From UBA5004 sp964342515 (GTDB lineage: Bacteria; Patescibacteriota; Minisyncoccia; Phycocordibacterales; Zambryskibacteraceae), in NCBI GenBank assembly GCA_964342515.1, contig CAYFFP010000007.1, positions 1 to 32,766 of the forward strand: 32,766 nucleotides of DNA, given 5' to 3'. A program made the position numbers and the translations under genes. Below, in pieces: positions 21,620 to 30,607 of the stretch. Each line of letters opens with the position of its first letter. The stretch's first letter is position 1. Below the pieces are notes generated by a model. The model had not been told where the DNA came from, did no database searches, and saw nothing but the letters and a program-made list of their open reading frames with translations.

Positions 21620-23866
21620 TTATCTGATTGTCCTGTCAAGTTCCTTCAGCGCCGTCTCCAGCGCTTCGTTATCGGGATTGGCTTTAAGAAGTTCTTCGAG
21701 ATGTCTCCTCGCTTCGGCAGTCTGCCCCAGTTCCTTAAGCGAGAGGGCCAGATAATACTTGGCGTTGGCATAGTCCGGCAGAAGTTCGAGCGCCCTAGAG
21801 AATGATAGAGCGGCGCCGGAAAAGTCATTGCTCGAATGTTTTAGCAGTCCCAGCTCGAAGTGGATGCCCGCGTTATTCGGAGCAAGGCGGGACAGCACTT
21901 CGGTCGAGGCGATGGCGGCAGCGGTATTACCTTCTGCTACTTCAAGCTGGGCAAGCATGAGGTACGCGTCAGCGTAATCTTCTTTGAGAGCGATCGAGTT
22001 TCTGATGTGGGAGCGGGCGGCCTCGATACTATCGTTGCTTATCTCAAGGCGGGCGAAGAGGAGCGGTAGTTCGGGATTAACCGGATTTCTTTTCAGAGCT
22101 TCCGAATAGGCGAAACGGGCGTTCTCGTACGCGCCCTCCACCTTGAGCGGCTCCGGCACTAAAGCGGCGTAGATGAGGCCCAAAGATACCCAATTAGAGT
22201 AGCTGGCGGGATTGGCCGCGACGGCAGAGCGCGCCGCTTGGATGCTCTTGCCGAGCGATTCCTGGAAAATCGTGGCCGCTTGCGGTGAGCTGGTCGAAGC
22301 CGCCGCTTGAGCTTTGAAGAAATTAATACGCGAGATGGCGACGTAATGCGTGTCCACCGGCGCGCGCCCTACCGCCTTATTGAGTTCCGCTTCTATCTCC
22401 GAGAGCGGCGCGCCGGCGGTGTTGGAGAGGTCTATCGCCTTTCTGAAGTGGAAGGCCGCTATCGACTTCTCCACTCCCGTCCATCCCATATAGAGAGCGG
22501 AGAGCGCCAAAACGCCGGAGAGAATTGCTAATGAGCTAAGCTTGGCTTCAAAACTTACCGCTCGCGCCGATAAAACTCCTGTCTCTTTCAGAACGGCGAT
22601 CAATATTCCACTGAGAACGAAAGCAAGTAAGAGCACCGACTCCGATGGCGTATAGATTAGACTGCCCGCCCAAAGAAAGAGGGTGCTAATAAGCACGGAG
22701 ATAAGGACGAAGCGCGAAGCCCGCGATTCGGGTATGTGGTCAAGCGCCTTGACGGCAAGGGCGATAAGAAGGACAAGGAAAAGGAACCACAAAGCCGAGC
22801 CCAAGATGCCGGTGGTCGCGATCTGAGTCGGCACAAATCCTACCCCGAACGGGAACGCCACGCCCCAGAAGGGAGTGGCGTTGACGGAAGCGGGCTTGAA
22901 TACCAGCCAGTCGGCGCCGAAGGTGTTGGGACCGGAGCCAAGCAAGGCCACCTGCGAGAGCACTTGTTTGGAGATGGAGAGGGTGGCCGAAAGAGTCGGC
23001 CGCACGTCGGTGTTTGAGACCTCAAAAATTCCCGAAATCGTGCCGCTTATGTTGACGGGGTTCAAAAGAAAAACGAGAGAGATAACGCCGAGAGCTATCG
23101 GCAGCATTAATCTTCCCTTATTTCCCTCATTACCCCCGGTCGCGCTGCTAAATAGAAATTGGCTCTCGACTCTCCGCATGTAGAAGAAGAGAAAGACGGA
23201 AGCGCCGAGAGTCAGGATAAAAGCGGTAGAAAAATTTGCCACCACAAGAAGAAAGGTCGAGAGCGCGAAGACCGCGTAAATCACGAGCTTGATATTCCTC
23301 TTCATCGGGACCATGCCAAGAGAGAGCGCCGAAAGCGCGGCTAAGAGGCCCGAAGCGATTGCCAAGTCCGTCCAATTGCCCAAAGGATTCCCCATATTGT
23401 TTACCCCGAGCAGGGTCGAGGGGCCAACCAAAATCTTAATGACCGCGAAAAGGACGAGTATCGAGAGCGAGGCGAAGAGCGCCACCAGAGCTTGGAGCGC
23501 CTCCGTCGCGGAGCTTATGGTAAGAGCGGCTAAGGCCAGAAGGGCCGCGCCCAAGAGCATGAAGCCGAAGGTCCCCGCCTCCAAGTTATATCCAAGAAGC
23601 GACAATGAGGAAGGCGTGGCCAGTATGGCGGAGAGGAAATAGACCACAGGCAGAAGCAGAGCCGCGAGGAAGAAGAAACTCTTCGGTATGGATACGTTCT
23701 TGCTCTTCCATGTTTCGTAAAGGAAGGCCAGCACCCCCGCCATAATGCCTATGGAGAAGAGCGCTGATTTGGCCGAAGCCAAGTCAAGCGCTCCGCCGGG
23801 GATGAAGAATAACGGGGTGAGGAAGATGATTCCGATGGTAATAAAGAAGCTGTATTTGTATGCCAT
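21620..23866 (-). CDS. Polytopic membrane protein with C-terminal TPR repeats
   Basis: A 748-residue protein. Residues 1-465 hold about 11-12 transmembrane helices with an extracytoplasmic loop (VFKPASVNATPFWGVAFPFG) typical of O-antigen ligase/polymerase-like proteins. Residues 530-748 are TPR repeats, including YADAYLMLAQLEVAEGNTAA and YANAKYYLALSLKELGQT. This domain pair recurs in Parcubacteria near cell-envelope genes. A role in surface glycan assembly or protein glycosylation is plausible, but no catalytic residue can be fixed. It lies downstream of rnpB on the same strand. Confidence 0.75.
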   Translation of the reverse strand: MAYKYSFFITIGIIFLTPLFFIPGGALDLASAKSALFSIGIMAGVLAFLYETWKSKNVSIPKSFFFLAALLLPVVYFLSAILATPSSLSLLGYNLEAGTFGFMLLGAALLALAALTISSATEALQALVALFASLSILVLFAVIKILVGPSTLLGVNNMGNPLGNWTDLAIASGLLAALSALSLGMVPMKRNIKLVIYAVFALSTFLLVVANFSTAFILTLGASVFLFFYMRRVESQFLFSSATGGNEGNKGRLMLPIALGVISLVFLLNPVNISGTISGIFEVSNTDVRPTLSATLSISKQVLSQVALLGSGPNTFGADWLVFKPASVNATPFWGVAFPFGVGFVPTQIATTGILGSALWFLFLVLLIALAVKALDHIPESRASRFVLISVLISTLFLWAGSLIYTPSESVLLLAFVLSGILIAVLKETGVLSARAVSFEAKLSSLAILSGVLALSALYMGWTGVEKSIAAFHFRKAIDLSNTAGAPLSEIEAELNKAVGRAPVDTHYVAISRINFFKAQAAASTSSPQAATIFQESLGKSIQAARSAVAANPASYSNWVSLGLIYAALVPEPLKVEGAYENARFAYSEALKRNPVNPELPLLFARLEISNDSIEAARSHIRNSIALKEDYADAYLMLAQLEVAEGNTAAAIASTEVLSRLAPNNAGIHFELGLLKHSSNDFSGAALSFSRALELLPDYANAKYYLALSLKELGQTAEARRHLEELLKANPDNEALETALKELDRTIR

Positions 23867-23906
23867 ATTTTATTGGTCTTAATTAGTCTTATAGGTCGTA
23901 TTCTAA

Positions 23907-23939
23907 CACAAAAGCGCCCTTTTCAGGGACGCTTTTGTG
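23907..23939 (-). terminator. Terminator hairpin after rnpB
   Basis: On the minus strand, CACAAAAGCGTCCCT-GAAA-AGGGCGCTTTTGTG forms a 14-bp stem with one mismatch and a GNRA-type loop. It directly follows the rnpB 3' end. The U-tract is within the stem rather than after it, so it may be a processing or partial terminator. Confidence 0.6.
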
Positions 23940-24281
23940 AGTATCTATAAGCCGAATTCTGTCCCCGTAAAATCGCTTCGCGATCACGGGGGATAGTTAT
24001 TTATCTGGGATTGACATCGCTGTCAGACTCTAGCGGCACAAATGTCAAACACCGAGTGTTTGACAAGTACGGCCTTGCATTCAGGTAAGAATTTTGCCGT
24101 TTCAGCCCCGCCGAGGCGGGGATCGTTTCTGTTCGCATCTCTATCCTTGCGGATGACGGGCGTTACCCGCTACCCTTGTCGCCTCTATGCATATGCGGTA
24201 GAGGCGACTGAATGTTCGGACTTTCCTCTATCACCCGCCTTAGCTTTAGCGACGGCGGGCAACAGCAACTATCCGATACCG
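23940..24281 (-). ncRNA. rnpB: RNase P RNA (catalytic subunit of RNase P)
   Basis: This ribozyme trims the 5' leaders of tRNA precursors. The two diagnostic conserved blocks are present on the minus strand: GAGGAAAGTCCGAACA near the 5' end (P4 strand) and ACAGAATTCGGCTTATAG near the 3' end. The ends pair as P1 (GTATC with GATAC). Between them are hairpins such as GTCGCCTCTA/TAGAGGCGAC and GATCCCCGCC/GGCGGGG-type arms. Length is about 340 nt, within the bacterial range. Confidence 0.93.
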
Positions 24282-24287
24282 GAGAGT

Positions 24288-24293
24288 ATTATA
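24288..24293 (-). promoter_or_regulatory. -10 element of rnpB
   Basis: The minus-strand sequence reads TATAAT, seven bases before the inferred rnpB 5' end (ACTCTCCGG). Confidence 0.55.
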
Positions 24294-24329
24294 TCATAAG
24301 TCATATTTGTTGTATAGGTTTTATTGGTT

Positions 24330-24887
24330 CTATTGGGCCCTCTTCCTTATCCTATACATCCTCTCCGTAAATCCTCCCTCTTCGAGGAAAACTTTTTCTA
24401 GTGCGACGATCTGTCTGTCTAAAAGATAATTCGCTTGGTGAATGAGACAGATTAGAGTGTTCGCGGCACTTCCCGGTTCTTTCATATACGTCTTATAGGT
24501 CTCATTGGACCTATTGGACTTATAAGCCAGTGCGCGAATTTCTTGCGCTCTGGCTTGGTTCTTGCCCCATAAGGGCAAGTTCCGCTGTCTTAAGAAGTCT
24601 TCGTAGTCCAAGAGTAGCTCCGCCAGACTTGCCCGTGCTACGTTCATAAGCTTGAGCTCGGTCTTTTTGGAAGTGCCGGAAGCTTGCGAACCTTCGGCAA
24701 TGTTCTGCCTGCCACTTCGCGCGGCTTGGATCATCTGATCCACGGTTCGAGGAGACATATTGGTCTTATAGGTCATATAAGTTCTAGAGAATTCTACCGT
24801 CAGATCATAGATAAGCGTAGCAGTTTGGAAGGAGAGTAAGTTCCTGTATCCACCGTGTGGTCCTATCAGTTTTTCTTCCTCTATCAT
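24330..24887 (-). CDS. Four-helix-bundle suffix-domain protein
   Basis: A 185-residue protein containing MSPRTVDQMIQAARSGRQNI followed by AEGSQASGTSKKTELKLMNV, the characteristic core of four-helix-bundle proteins with a suffix domain, and the tail LICLIHQANYLLDRQIVALE. Function is unknown; relatives lie near S23 genes in CPR. Two segments look inserted: RTYMTYKTN (about 36-44) and RSNETYKTYMKEP (about 125-137). Both are encoded by GGTCTTATAGGTC-type repeats that also occur in the neighbouring intergenic DNA. Confidence 0.8.
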   Translation of the reverse strand: MIEEEKLIGPHGGYRNLLSFQTATLIYDLTVEFSRTYMTYKTNMSPRTVDQMIQAARSGRQNIAEGSQASGTSKKTELKLMNVARASLAELLLDYEDFLRQRNLPLWGKNQARAQEIRALAYKSNRSNETYKTYMKEPGSAANTLICLIHQANYLLDRQIVALEKVFLEEGGFTERMYRIRKRAQ

Positions 24888-24894
24888 ATCAGTC

Positions 24895-27800
24895 CTATGG
24901 GTTAGGGGTGCTCTCGCTCGGCGCCGCCGCTACCGGTGTGGGTTCTGGTGTAGGCTCACTAGTAGGTGCGGGTGCGGGTGCGGGTGCGCTAGTTGGTGTT
25001 GAGGTCGCGGTTGGCTCTGCTACCACTTCGGTAGTGGTTGTAGCGGTAGGTTGTACCACCGGACTTGCAGTTGTAGTAGCAGTGCTTGTCGAAGACTCCG
25101 TAGGAGCCGGAGATCCTAAGCTTGTCGAAGGATTCATCGTACTCGTCACCGTATAACTTCCGCCACTTCCCGCCAGAAGCTGCGAGAGCTGGTCGCCGGT
25201 GACGCAGACTTCAGAATTATCGGACTTCTTGACGCAGAGTGTATCGGTATGCACCTCCTTGGCGAAGAGCTTCGTAATGCCGTTAGCCGCGTTACCAAGC
25301 CAAGCGATGAGTCTATCCTTAAATGTGCCGGTGATGTCAGCAATCTCCTGTACCGCATTCACAATGAGCGAAGTGAGTTTGGCGTAATCTAAGTTCATGA
25401 CTGCCCCGTTTCTGTCATAACCGATAATTTCGGGAACAATTTTTTCCACCTCCTCGGCAATGAAGCCGATCTGGCGAGTGCCTTGGGGCATGAAGTCTTT
25501 CTTCCAGTCGAAGGAAACGGGGCGGAGTTTCAGCACTTGCTCGAGGCCGTAGGAAAGGTCGGCAACATTTTCCTTGTATTTGATGGAAGAGGCTCCGCAG
25601 GCGGTAGTGGAAGTCGCCATTTCCGCTCCTCCGCCGGCAGTGTTTATACAGGCGTAGTAGCCGGTGCCGTTGTTGGAAAGATTAGGAAGAGCGACTCTCC
25701 CCGCGACGGCAAGAGTGACCCATGGCGTAGTCGTCCCGATGCCGACGTTGCCGGTGCTTGTGATTCTCATTTTTTCCGTGTTGTCACCACCATTCGCGCG
25801 AGTGGCAAATTGTAAATAACCTGAGTAATTATTGTCAGTTCCATTTTCCTTACGACCGGCAATATTAGCCCACTGGATTTCCGAAGTCCCTGTATAAATT
25901 CCGCCAAAACCGATACCTCCGCCTAAATCAATTGCTTGAGAATTACTTGATCTAATAAATACCGATTGGGTGGCCGCGGTCACCGCATTGGTAGCAGAAA
26001 CATCTAGCTTCGCCCCCGGTCCCGTCGTCCCGATGCCGACGTTGCCATTTCCATCAATCACAAACCTATCGTTCAGACCTAAGAGTGTTGAGGAAGCAAT
26101 CTTGAACTTACCACTGTCTGATAAATCCACACCCATAGTCCATGCCATTTGCACTCCAGCAGTTGAGGAAGCGGTGAAGCTGGTGGCTGCATCGCCAGAA
26201 GCTTTGAAGATGTCGAGGTTAGCGATGGGACTGGTCGTCCCGATGCCGACGTTGCCACTACCGATAATCCTCATATTCTCAACCCCGCCGTCTTGGAAGA
26301 TAATACTGTCGGCTGCGGCAGCATCAATAATCGTAGCGCCACTCTGTCCCGCGTTAAGAATTACATTATTCCCAGCGGTCATGGATAGGACGGAAATATT
26401 ACCGCCGCTTGTATTTTCAATTTTAACAGCTCTGGTATTGCTCAACAGAATATCCCCACCAGATACGTGCAATTTTTCTTCTGGCACCGTCGTCCCGATG
26501 CCGACGTTGCCGGAATTAATAATTCTCATGGCTTCTGTCCCCCCATTGTTGCCGACTGTGAATTTAATAAAGTCGGTAGTGCCTACGCCAGATGTTGACT
26601 TTAGTTCTAAGGATGAACCGACGGCAGTCCCACCAAATAACAATGGGTCTTGAATTGATGTTCCAAAGTAGCCATTTCTGAAACGATTACCATTACCACC
26701 TAAATCACCTGTCGCAGCATTGTCTGCCGCAGGTGAAAAGGACGACCCATTTGCAAGAAATTGGTCAAGGTTGTTACCGCCGATATAGGCGTTCTGTGAA
26801 GCGGGAGCACGTAAACTTAAGTTAATACCAGCTGGAGCGGTCACTAGACCAGTAACTAAAGAAGTCCCAAAGTACCCCGTCCTCGGACGAGTAGCTCCAG
26901 AAGCTCCGATGTCATAGGTATTGTCAGTAGTGAATACCATATTGCCGGTAAAACCACTTGTACCATTGACTTCTAATTTATAATTCGGCCCCGTCGTCCC
27001 GATGCCGACGTTGCCGTTTCCATCTATGACCAATCTATCCGTAGTGCCGAGAGCCGTGGAAGAAGCGATGGAGAACCTACCGCCGTTCGATACGTCCATG
27101 CCGATAGTCCATTTGTTGGTAGGGCCGGAAGCGCCAGAGAAGCCAATGGCAGACTTGGTGGTGGAGTAGATATCAAGGAGATTGTTCGGCGTGGTCGTCC
27201 CGATGCCGACGTTGCCAGCGAAATAGTTTAAGTTGGTGGAAGTGTCCTGATAAATACCGTAGCCGTTTGTTACCCCTGTCGGTTTTTGGTTGCCGATATA
27301 GACGCCATAATTGTTAGTGATGGCAGAGCCTGCGCCGAGAGCGGGTGTCTGTACAAAAATTGAATATGCATTTCCCATTGTGTAGACAGCGGCAGCAGTT
27401 GCGACGCGGGAAATAAGCCCGGTGCCGCTACCAGTGGAGGCACTGCTAAATGTCGGGTAAATTCTAGCACCTGTCTGGTCGGCGGATGTAGTAATGCTTC
27501 CGGTGACGTCGAAAGCGATAGGAGTTTCCACTGCGCCTCCAATTGCAACGTTTGCGGTGAACCTTCCGGCTCCGACAACGTGAAGGGGATTGCTCGGCCC
27601 CGTCGTCCCGATGCCGACGTTGCCGGATTTATCTATCCTAACCTTTTCCGTTACAGCACCGACATTGTCCCCTGTGTAAAAAGATAATCCGCTTGAGATA
27701 CTCGTTGCCCCCACCGCCTCCACAATTCCTTTGATTTGAGCGCCTTCCCTAAATGCTGCGTTATTGTACCCAAATGACCGTAAACTAAATGTTTCATCAT

Positions 27801-28404
27801 TTGCTACGACTGCGCCTGGAGAAGCAATTGTGCCTCGTGATTTTCTCATAATAAAATCAGGGCCACTTGCATAAGCTCCAGGTCTATCCCAATAACTTGA
27901 CCAATCTGCCCCCGAAAGATGCAGAAGGCCGCTCGGCCCCGTCGTCCCGATGCCGATGTTGCCGTCTTTTTTAAGATACAATTGATTACCCCCACTAGCG
28001 GTTTTAATTAAAATACCGCTCGGTTCATTGGTTCCAGCTCCCCAATAGGTAGTGCTAATATTGGCATCGGCACCGGCTGCTGGCGCGGTGAACTGAAGAA
28101 CGCCACCAGCCGCATGAGTCGGATCATAGTGAATCTGGAGTTGATTTGCGCCGGAACTTTGGATTGCAACCGTGCTTGCGTTCAAACTGCCATTTACATC
28201 TAATTTATAATTCGGCCCCGTTGTCCCGATGCCGACGTTGCCATTTCCATCTATCACAAACCTATCGTTCAGACCTAAGAGTGTTGAGGAAGAAATTTTG
28301 AACTTACCTTGCCATTTAGCGGCTCGGCCTACTTCACTCCCAATATTCCCCAGTTGTTCTGCTAGAGAGAGCGTCCACCACTTTTCTTTAGATACTCCGG
28401 CCAT
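24895..28404 (-). CDS. S74 fibre-like repeat protein, fused to a foreign N-terminus
   Basis: An 1169-residue protein. Residues 1-34 (KEKWWTLSLAEQLGNIGSE and on) resemble the start of a small CPR family unrelated to fibres. From residue 35 to about 930 there are repeated modules, each ending GNVGIGTT(T/G)P, as in phage tail-fibre stalks. An S74 intramolecular chaperone domain follows from about 938 (SSIKYKENVADLSYGLEQV, then GFIAEEVEKIVPEIIGYD), with the Ser/Lys pattern needed for self-cleavage. After it comes a helical segment with a CVKKSDNSEVCV cysteine pair and a Pro/Thr/Ala-rich tail. No signal peptide is seen because the N-terminus is replaced. It is probably a surface or adhesion protein, or a broken version of one. 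Confidence 0.85.
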   Translation of the reverse strand: MAGVSKEKWWTLSLAEQLGNIGSEVGRAAKWQGKFKISSSTLLGLNDRFVIDGNGNVGIGTTGPNYKLDVNGSLNASTVAIQSSGANQLQIHYDPTHAAGGVLQFTAPAAGADANISTTYWGAGTNEPSGILIKTASGGNQLYLKKDGNIGIGTTGPSGLLHLSGADWSSYWDRPGAYASGPDFIMRKSRGTIASPGAVVANDETFSLRSFGYNNAAFREGAQIKGIVEAVGATSISSGLSFYTGDNVGAVTEKVRIDKSGNVGIGTTGPSNPLHVVGAGRFTANVAIGGAVETPIAFDVTGSITTSADQTGARIYPTFSSASTGSGTGLISRVATAAAVYTMGNAYSIFVQTPALGAGSAITNNYGVYIGNQKPTGVTNGYGIYQDTSTNLNYFAGNVGIGTTTPNNLLDIYSTTKSAIGFSGASGPTNKWTIGMDVSNGGRFSIASSTALGTTDRLVIDGNGNVGIGTTGPNYKLEVNGTSGFTGNMVFTTDNTYDIGASGATRPRTGYFGTSLVTGLVTAPAGINLSLRAPASQNAYIGGNNLDQFLANGSSFSPAADNAATGDLGGNGNRFRNGYFGTSIQDPLLFGGTAVGSSLELKSTSGVGTTDFIKFTVGNNGGTEAMRIINSGNVGIGTTVPEEKLHVSGGDILLSNTRAVKIENTSGGNISVLSMTAGNNVILNAGQSGATIIDAAAADSIIFQDGGVENMRIIGSGNVGIGTTSPIANLDIFKASGDAATSFTASSTAGVQMAWTMGVDLSDSGKFKIASSTLLGLNDRFVIDGNGNVGIGTTGPGAKLDVSATNAVTAATQSVFIRSSNSQAIDLGGGIGFGGIYTGTSEIQWANIAGRKENGTDNNYSGYLQFATRANGGDNTEKMRITSTGNVGIGTTTPWVTLAVAGRVALPNLSNNGTGYYACINTAGGGAEMATSTTACGASSIKYKENVADLSYGLEQVLKLRPVSFDWKKDFMPQGTRQIGFIAEEVEKIVPEIIGYDRNGAVMNLDYAKLTSLIVNAVQEIADITGTFKDRLIAWLGNAANGITKLFAKEVHTDTLCVKKSDNSEVCVTGDQLSQLLAGSGGSYTVTSTMNPSTSLGSPAPTESSTSTATTTASPVVQPTATTTTEVVAEPTATSTPTSAPAPAPAPTSEPTPEPTPVAAAPSESTPNP
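26024..26256 (-). repeat. Fibre cassette R1, copy in the first fibre gene (233 bp)
   Basis: Identical by direct reading to 32007-32239. It encodes the module SPIANLDIFKASGDAAT through NDRFVIDGNGNVGIGTT, bounded at both ends by the GATGCCGACGTTGCC motif. Confidence 0.9.
26992..27217 (-). repeat. Fibre cassette R2, copy in the first fibre gene (226 bp)
   Basis: Identical by direct reading to 31805-32030. It encodes TPNNLLDIYSTTKSAIGFSG through TDRLVIDGNGNVGIGTT. Here it is about 735 bp away from R1, whereas in the second fibre gene the two are adjacent and in the other order. Confidence 0.9.
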
Positions 28405-28405
28405 G

Positions 28406-28753
28406 CTAATTTACTAATTTATTTATAATCTCTCGGATTTTGTTCTGGATATCTGTATTTTCCACACTACGTGACTTATTCCCAAGCATAGGTTTGAGAT
28501 TGATCATCGAATCGAATTCAATAAAATCTTCTCCTGTTTTTTCTAAATATAAGTTTATGCCCCAAGTGTTCTGTCCTTCAGAATTTTCTTTTTCTATCAG
28601 AAGCGACTGGATATCTACATGAAGTTCGCCACCAACACCTAGTATCCCCTGTTCTACATCCACAACAGCCTTAATAATATTTCCAAATTGCTCGTGGGCC
28701 AAGGCCTTTAGCTCATCCAGAGTTATCTTGTCTTTCATAATCCTCGTTTCCAT
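28406..28753 (-). CDS. DUF5674-family protein
   Basis: A 115-residue protein with ITLDELKALAHEQFGNIIKA, VDVEQGILGVGGELHVD, WGINLYLEKTG, EFDSMINLKPMLGNKSRSVE and a final helix. I recognise this as the DUF5674 family, common in CPR and of unknown function. The start could be the first Met or the one five residues later (MKDKITLDEL), which looks more typical. It ends two bases before the fused fibre gene, as expected if that gene's first 34 codons belonged to the usual downstream neighbour. Confidence 0.8.
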   Translation of the reverse strand: METRIMKDKITLDELKALAHEQFGNIIKAVVDVEQGILGVGGELHVDIQSLLIEKENSEGQNTWGINLYLEKTGEDFIEFDSMINLKPMLGNKSRSVENTDIQNKIREIINKLVN

Positions 28754-28811
28754 AAAGTTATTTTAGCACATTCATCATTCTACCCTCCCCCACAAGGCAA
28801 GGCCTCGTGGT

Positions 28812-29273
28812 TCAGTATTTAAAATCCCCCTTCCCTTTACCACTGTTAGCGTCGCCGTATTCAGTACGGAATCTTTTCCAAGATTTTTCCAAATGGAAAC
28901 TTTTGGTTCGGCTCTCGGCATATCGAGCGATAATCTCATCAATCAGGTCCGCGTCAACTTTACTGCCATACATGGCCTTGGCGTGTTCCAGATAAACCAC
29001 CATTTTATTATTGGCCGACATGGCTTTCTCCAAGTAACCCACGCCGAGAGCAAAATCTGCGAAGCGGAGCGAGTGCGCCTCGGCGATCAGGAGCGGCACC
29101 GACATGGCGCAATTTACCATCCCCTCCAAGAAGGGATACTTCAGCGATACCAGCTTAGGTCGAAAATTTTTAACCACAATGACCGAGCATTGAAGCGTCG
29201 TCTGATAAATTTCCAAATCACGGAAAGTACGCACGGGCTTTTTCGGCGTAAATGGTTTTTTGTAATATGTCAT
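28812..29273 (-). CDS. Four-helix-bundle protein coupled to the nuclease gene
   Basis: A 153-residue helical protein with RTFRDLEIYQTTLQCSVIVV at the start, VNCAMSVPLLIAEAHSLRFA in the middle, GYLEKAMSANNKMVVYLEHA, then a basic tail (KSWKRFRTEYG). The layout is that of S23/Avd-type four-helix bundles, some of which help diversity-generating reverse transcriptases. No reverse transcriptase gene is in the window. Its ATG overlaps the stop of the zinc-ribbon nuclease gene (ATGA), so both proteins are probably made together and may interact. Confidence 0.7.
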   Translation of the reverse strand: MTYYKKPFTPKKPVRTFRDLEIYQTTLQCSVIVVKNFRPKLVSLKYPFLEGMVNCAMSVPLLIAEAHSLRFADFALGVGYLEKAMSANNKMVVYLEHAKAMYGSKVDADLIDEIIARYAESRTKSFHLEKSWKRFRTEYGDANSGKGKGDFKY

Positions 29274-30607
29274 CTGTTTGAATGGCTAATAATCACTTTA
29301 TTCTCCTGCGGCACTTCTACCTTGGTTCCGTCCTTAAAACGGACATAACGCCTCCTCGGCTTAACGCCTTTGGCAATATCAGCACCGGGACGCTGCAATT
29401 TCTTTACCACATGCAAAGGATAGAACTGAAAATATTCCTTCTCGTCGAACCACCCACAGACGAAGTTATAGAGGCGCAAGCCCGTCAAGCGCGAGAGCGC
29501 CAGCGCATACCAGGTCAGCTGTTCGATCGGTTTCTCCTTACTGGCGTTCGGCTTGTAGTCGAGGATATGCACGGAACCGTTTCTAATCTGGACGAGATCT
29601 ATGTGCCCCGTCAATAATCTCGGCATTTTCACCGGAGATTTCTGCCCCTTCAATTCTAAGAGGCCATCTTCACAGACTTTAAACTTCAAAACATTTTCAA
29701 AATGCTCAATATCCTCACGTCTGATGTAGACCGGCACTTCGGTGGCCACCGTGCAAGAGTCATTGGCGAGCATAAATCTTTGTAGCTCTTCATGCCTTTG
29801 CTTATTCTCCGCCACTGACTGCAAGACGAACCCGGCCAAGCGGTTGGCGTAATTAAACTTACCCCGTACTATCATGCCGGCTTTGTCGAACTTGCTGCGG
29901 ATCTCGCTCATACGCTCCCCGTCTTGGAAATACTGATGAGGTGTTTCCGACGAAACAGCATCAAGGTAATCTTTCAGCGGAAAGAGATTCCTGTTCTTAA
30001 ATTCTTCTAGCATCAAGCGCACCTTGGCCCGGTGGTAGCGGAAGCGATAGAGCTGGCGGTGAGCCATGGTCACCACTTCGACCATGTCTTTCGGCGCGTA
30101 CATCTTAGTAGCGTACGGCCGCAGGCGCTCATACCTGCATAGCTCTTTGTATTCTTCTATCCATTCGGAAAGTGTCGCGGGCTCTGGAGCGACCCCAAAT
30201 TTCTTTTTTAAAATAGCGCACGATTCCTCGAAGGTGCAGCCGAGGTTGTAATAGCTCATGCCTTCAATGACCACATTCAAGGGAAAGTGTTTGCCTTTGA
30301 CATCCTGCGCCGTGAAAGTCCGGCCGCATTCAGTATTGCGGCAGAGATAAAGCTGGACTATCTGGTGGCGATTTCGGCGAGTGCCACGCTTAACAAAGTT
30401 TTTCTTTAGGCAATAGGGGCAAACTTCGGCAACACGCGAAGTCCCGACGTCCCCGTGCTGAAGTTGACTTTCGCGTTGAGCCGCTTCCTGTGGAGGCTCT
30501 TGGGACGGATCGTCCAGAAACTCCTTGATTTTATTTAACCACTCCATGGCTTGTTTGACTTTTACCCTTGGTTCGTCTATATTATGTGTACTAAACGTGA
30601 ACGGCAT
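29270..30607 (-). CDS. Transposase-type zinc ribbon fused to PD-(D/E)XK nuclease
   Basis: A 445-residue fusion. Residues about 63-160 resemble the DNA-binding head of IS1/ISNCY-like transposases: a zinc ribbon (C63, C66, C89, C94), then LNVVIEGMSYYNLGCTFEES and LSEWIEEYKEL as helix-turn-helix. Residues 230-415 look like a RecB/Cas4-type nuclease with GHIDLV (about 334), the core ILDYK (about 349-353) and the downstream IEQLTWYALAL (QxxxY-like) motif. This combines target recognition with DNA cutting. The first ATG (30607) lies inside a hairpin; the ATG at 30547 (MEWLNKIKEF) is an alternative start. It overlaps the downstream four-helix-bundle gene by four bases. Confidence 0.8.
   Translation of the reverse strand: MPFTFSTHNIDEPRVKVKQAMEWLNKIKEFLDDPSQEPPQEAAQRESQLQHGDVGTSRVAEVCPYCLKKNFVKRGTRRNRHQIVQLYLCRNTECGRTFTAQDVKGKHFPLNVVIEGMSYYNLGCTFEESCAILKKKFGVAPEPATLSEWIEEYKELCRYERLRPYATKMYAPKDMVEVVTMAHRQLYRFRYHRAKVRLMLEEFKNRNLFPLKDYLDAVSSETPHQYFQDGERMSEIRSKFDKAGMIVRGKFNYANRLAGFVLQSVAENKQRHEELQRFMLANDSCTVATEVPVYIRREDIEHFENVLKFKVCEDGLLELKGQKSPVKMPRLLTGHIDLVQIRNGSVHILDYKPNASKEKPIEQLTWYALALSRLTGLRLYNFVCGWFDEKEYFQFYPLHVVKKLQRPGADIAKGVKPRRRYVRFKDGTKVEVPQENKVIISHSNR

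Noticed and set aside
24857..25156. An ORF rich in Gly, Val and Ala opposite the fibre gene tail
   Set aside because: It is the antisense of the Pro/Thr/Ala-rich repeat tail of the S74 protein.
25700..28260. A CRISPR-like array formed by the regularly spaced GATGCCGACGTTGCC motif
   Set aside because: Spacing is irregular, the motif is coding (GNVGIGTT) and the whole stretch is one open frame; no cas genes are present.
29282..29617. A 111-codon plus-strand ORF opposite the nuclease
   Set aside because: It is a shadow of the minus-strand nuclease gene, which has clear motifs.
28812..30607. A diversity-generating retroelement
   Set aside because: Only an Avd-like four-helix bundle is present; no reverse transcriptase and no template/variable repeat pair with adenine-biased differences was found.
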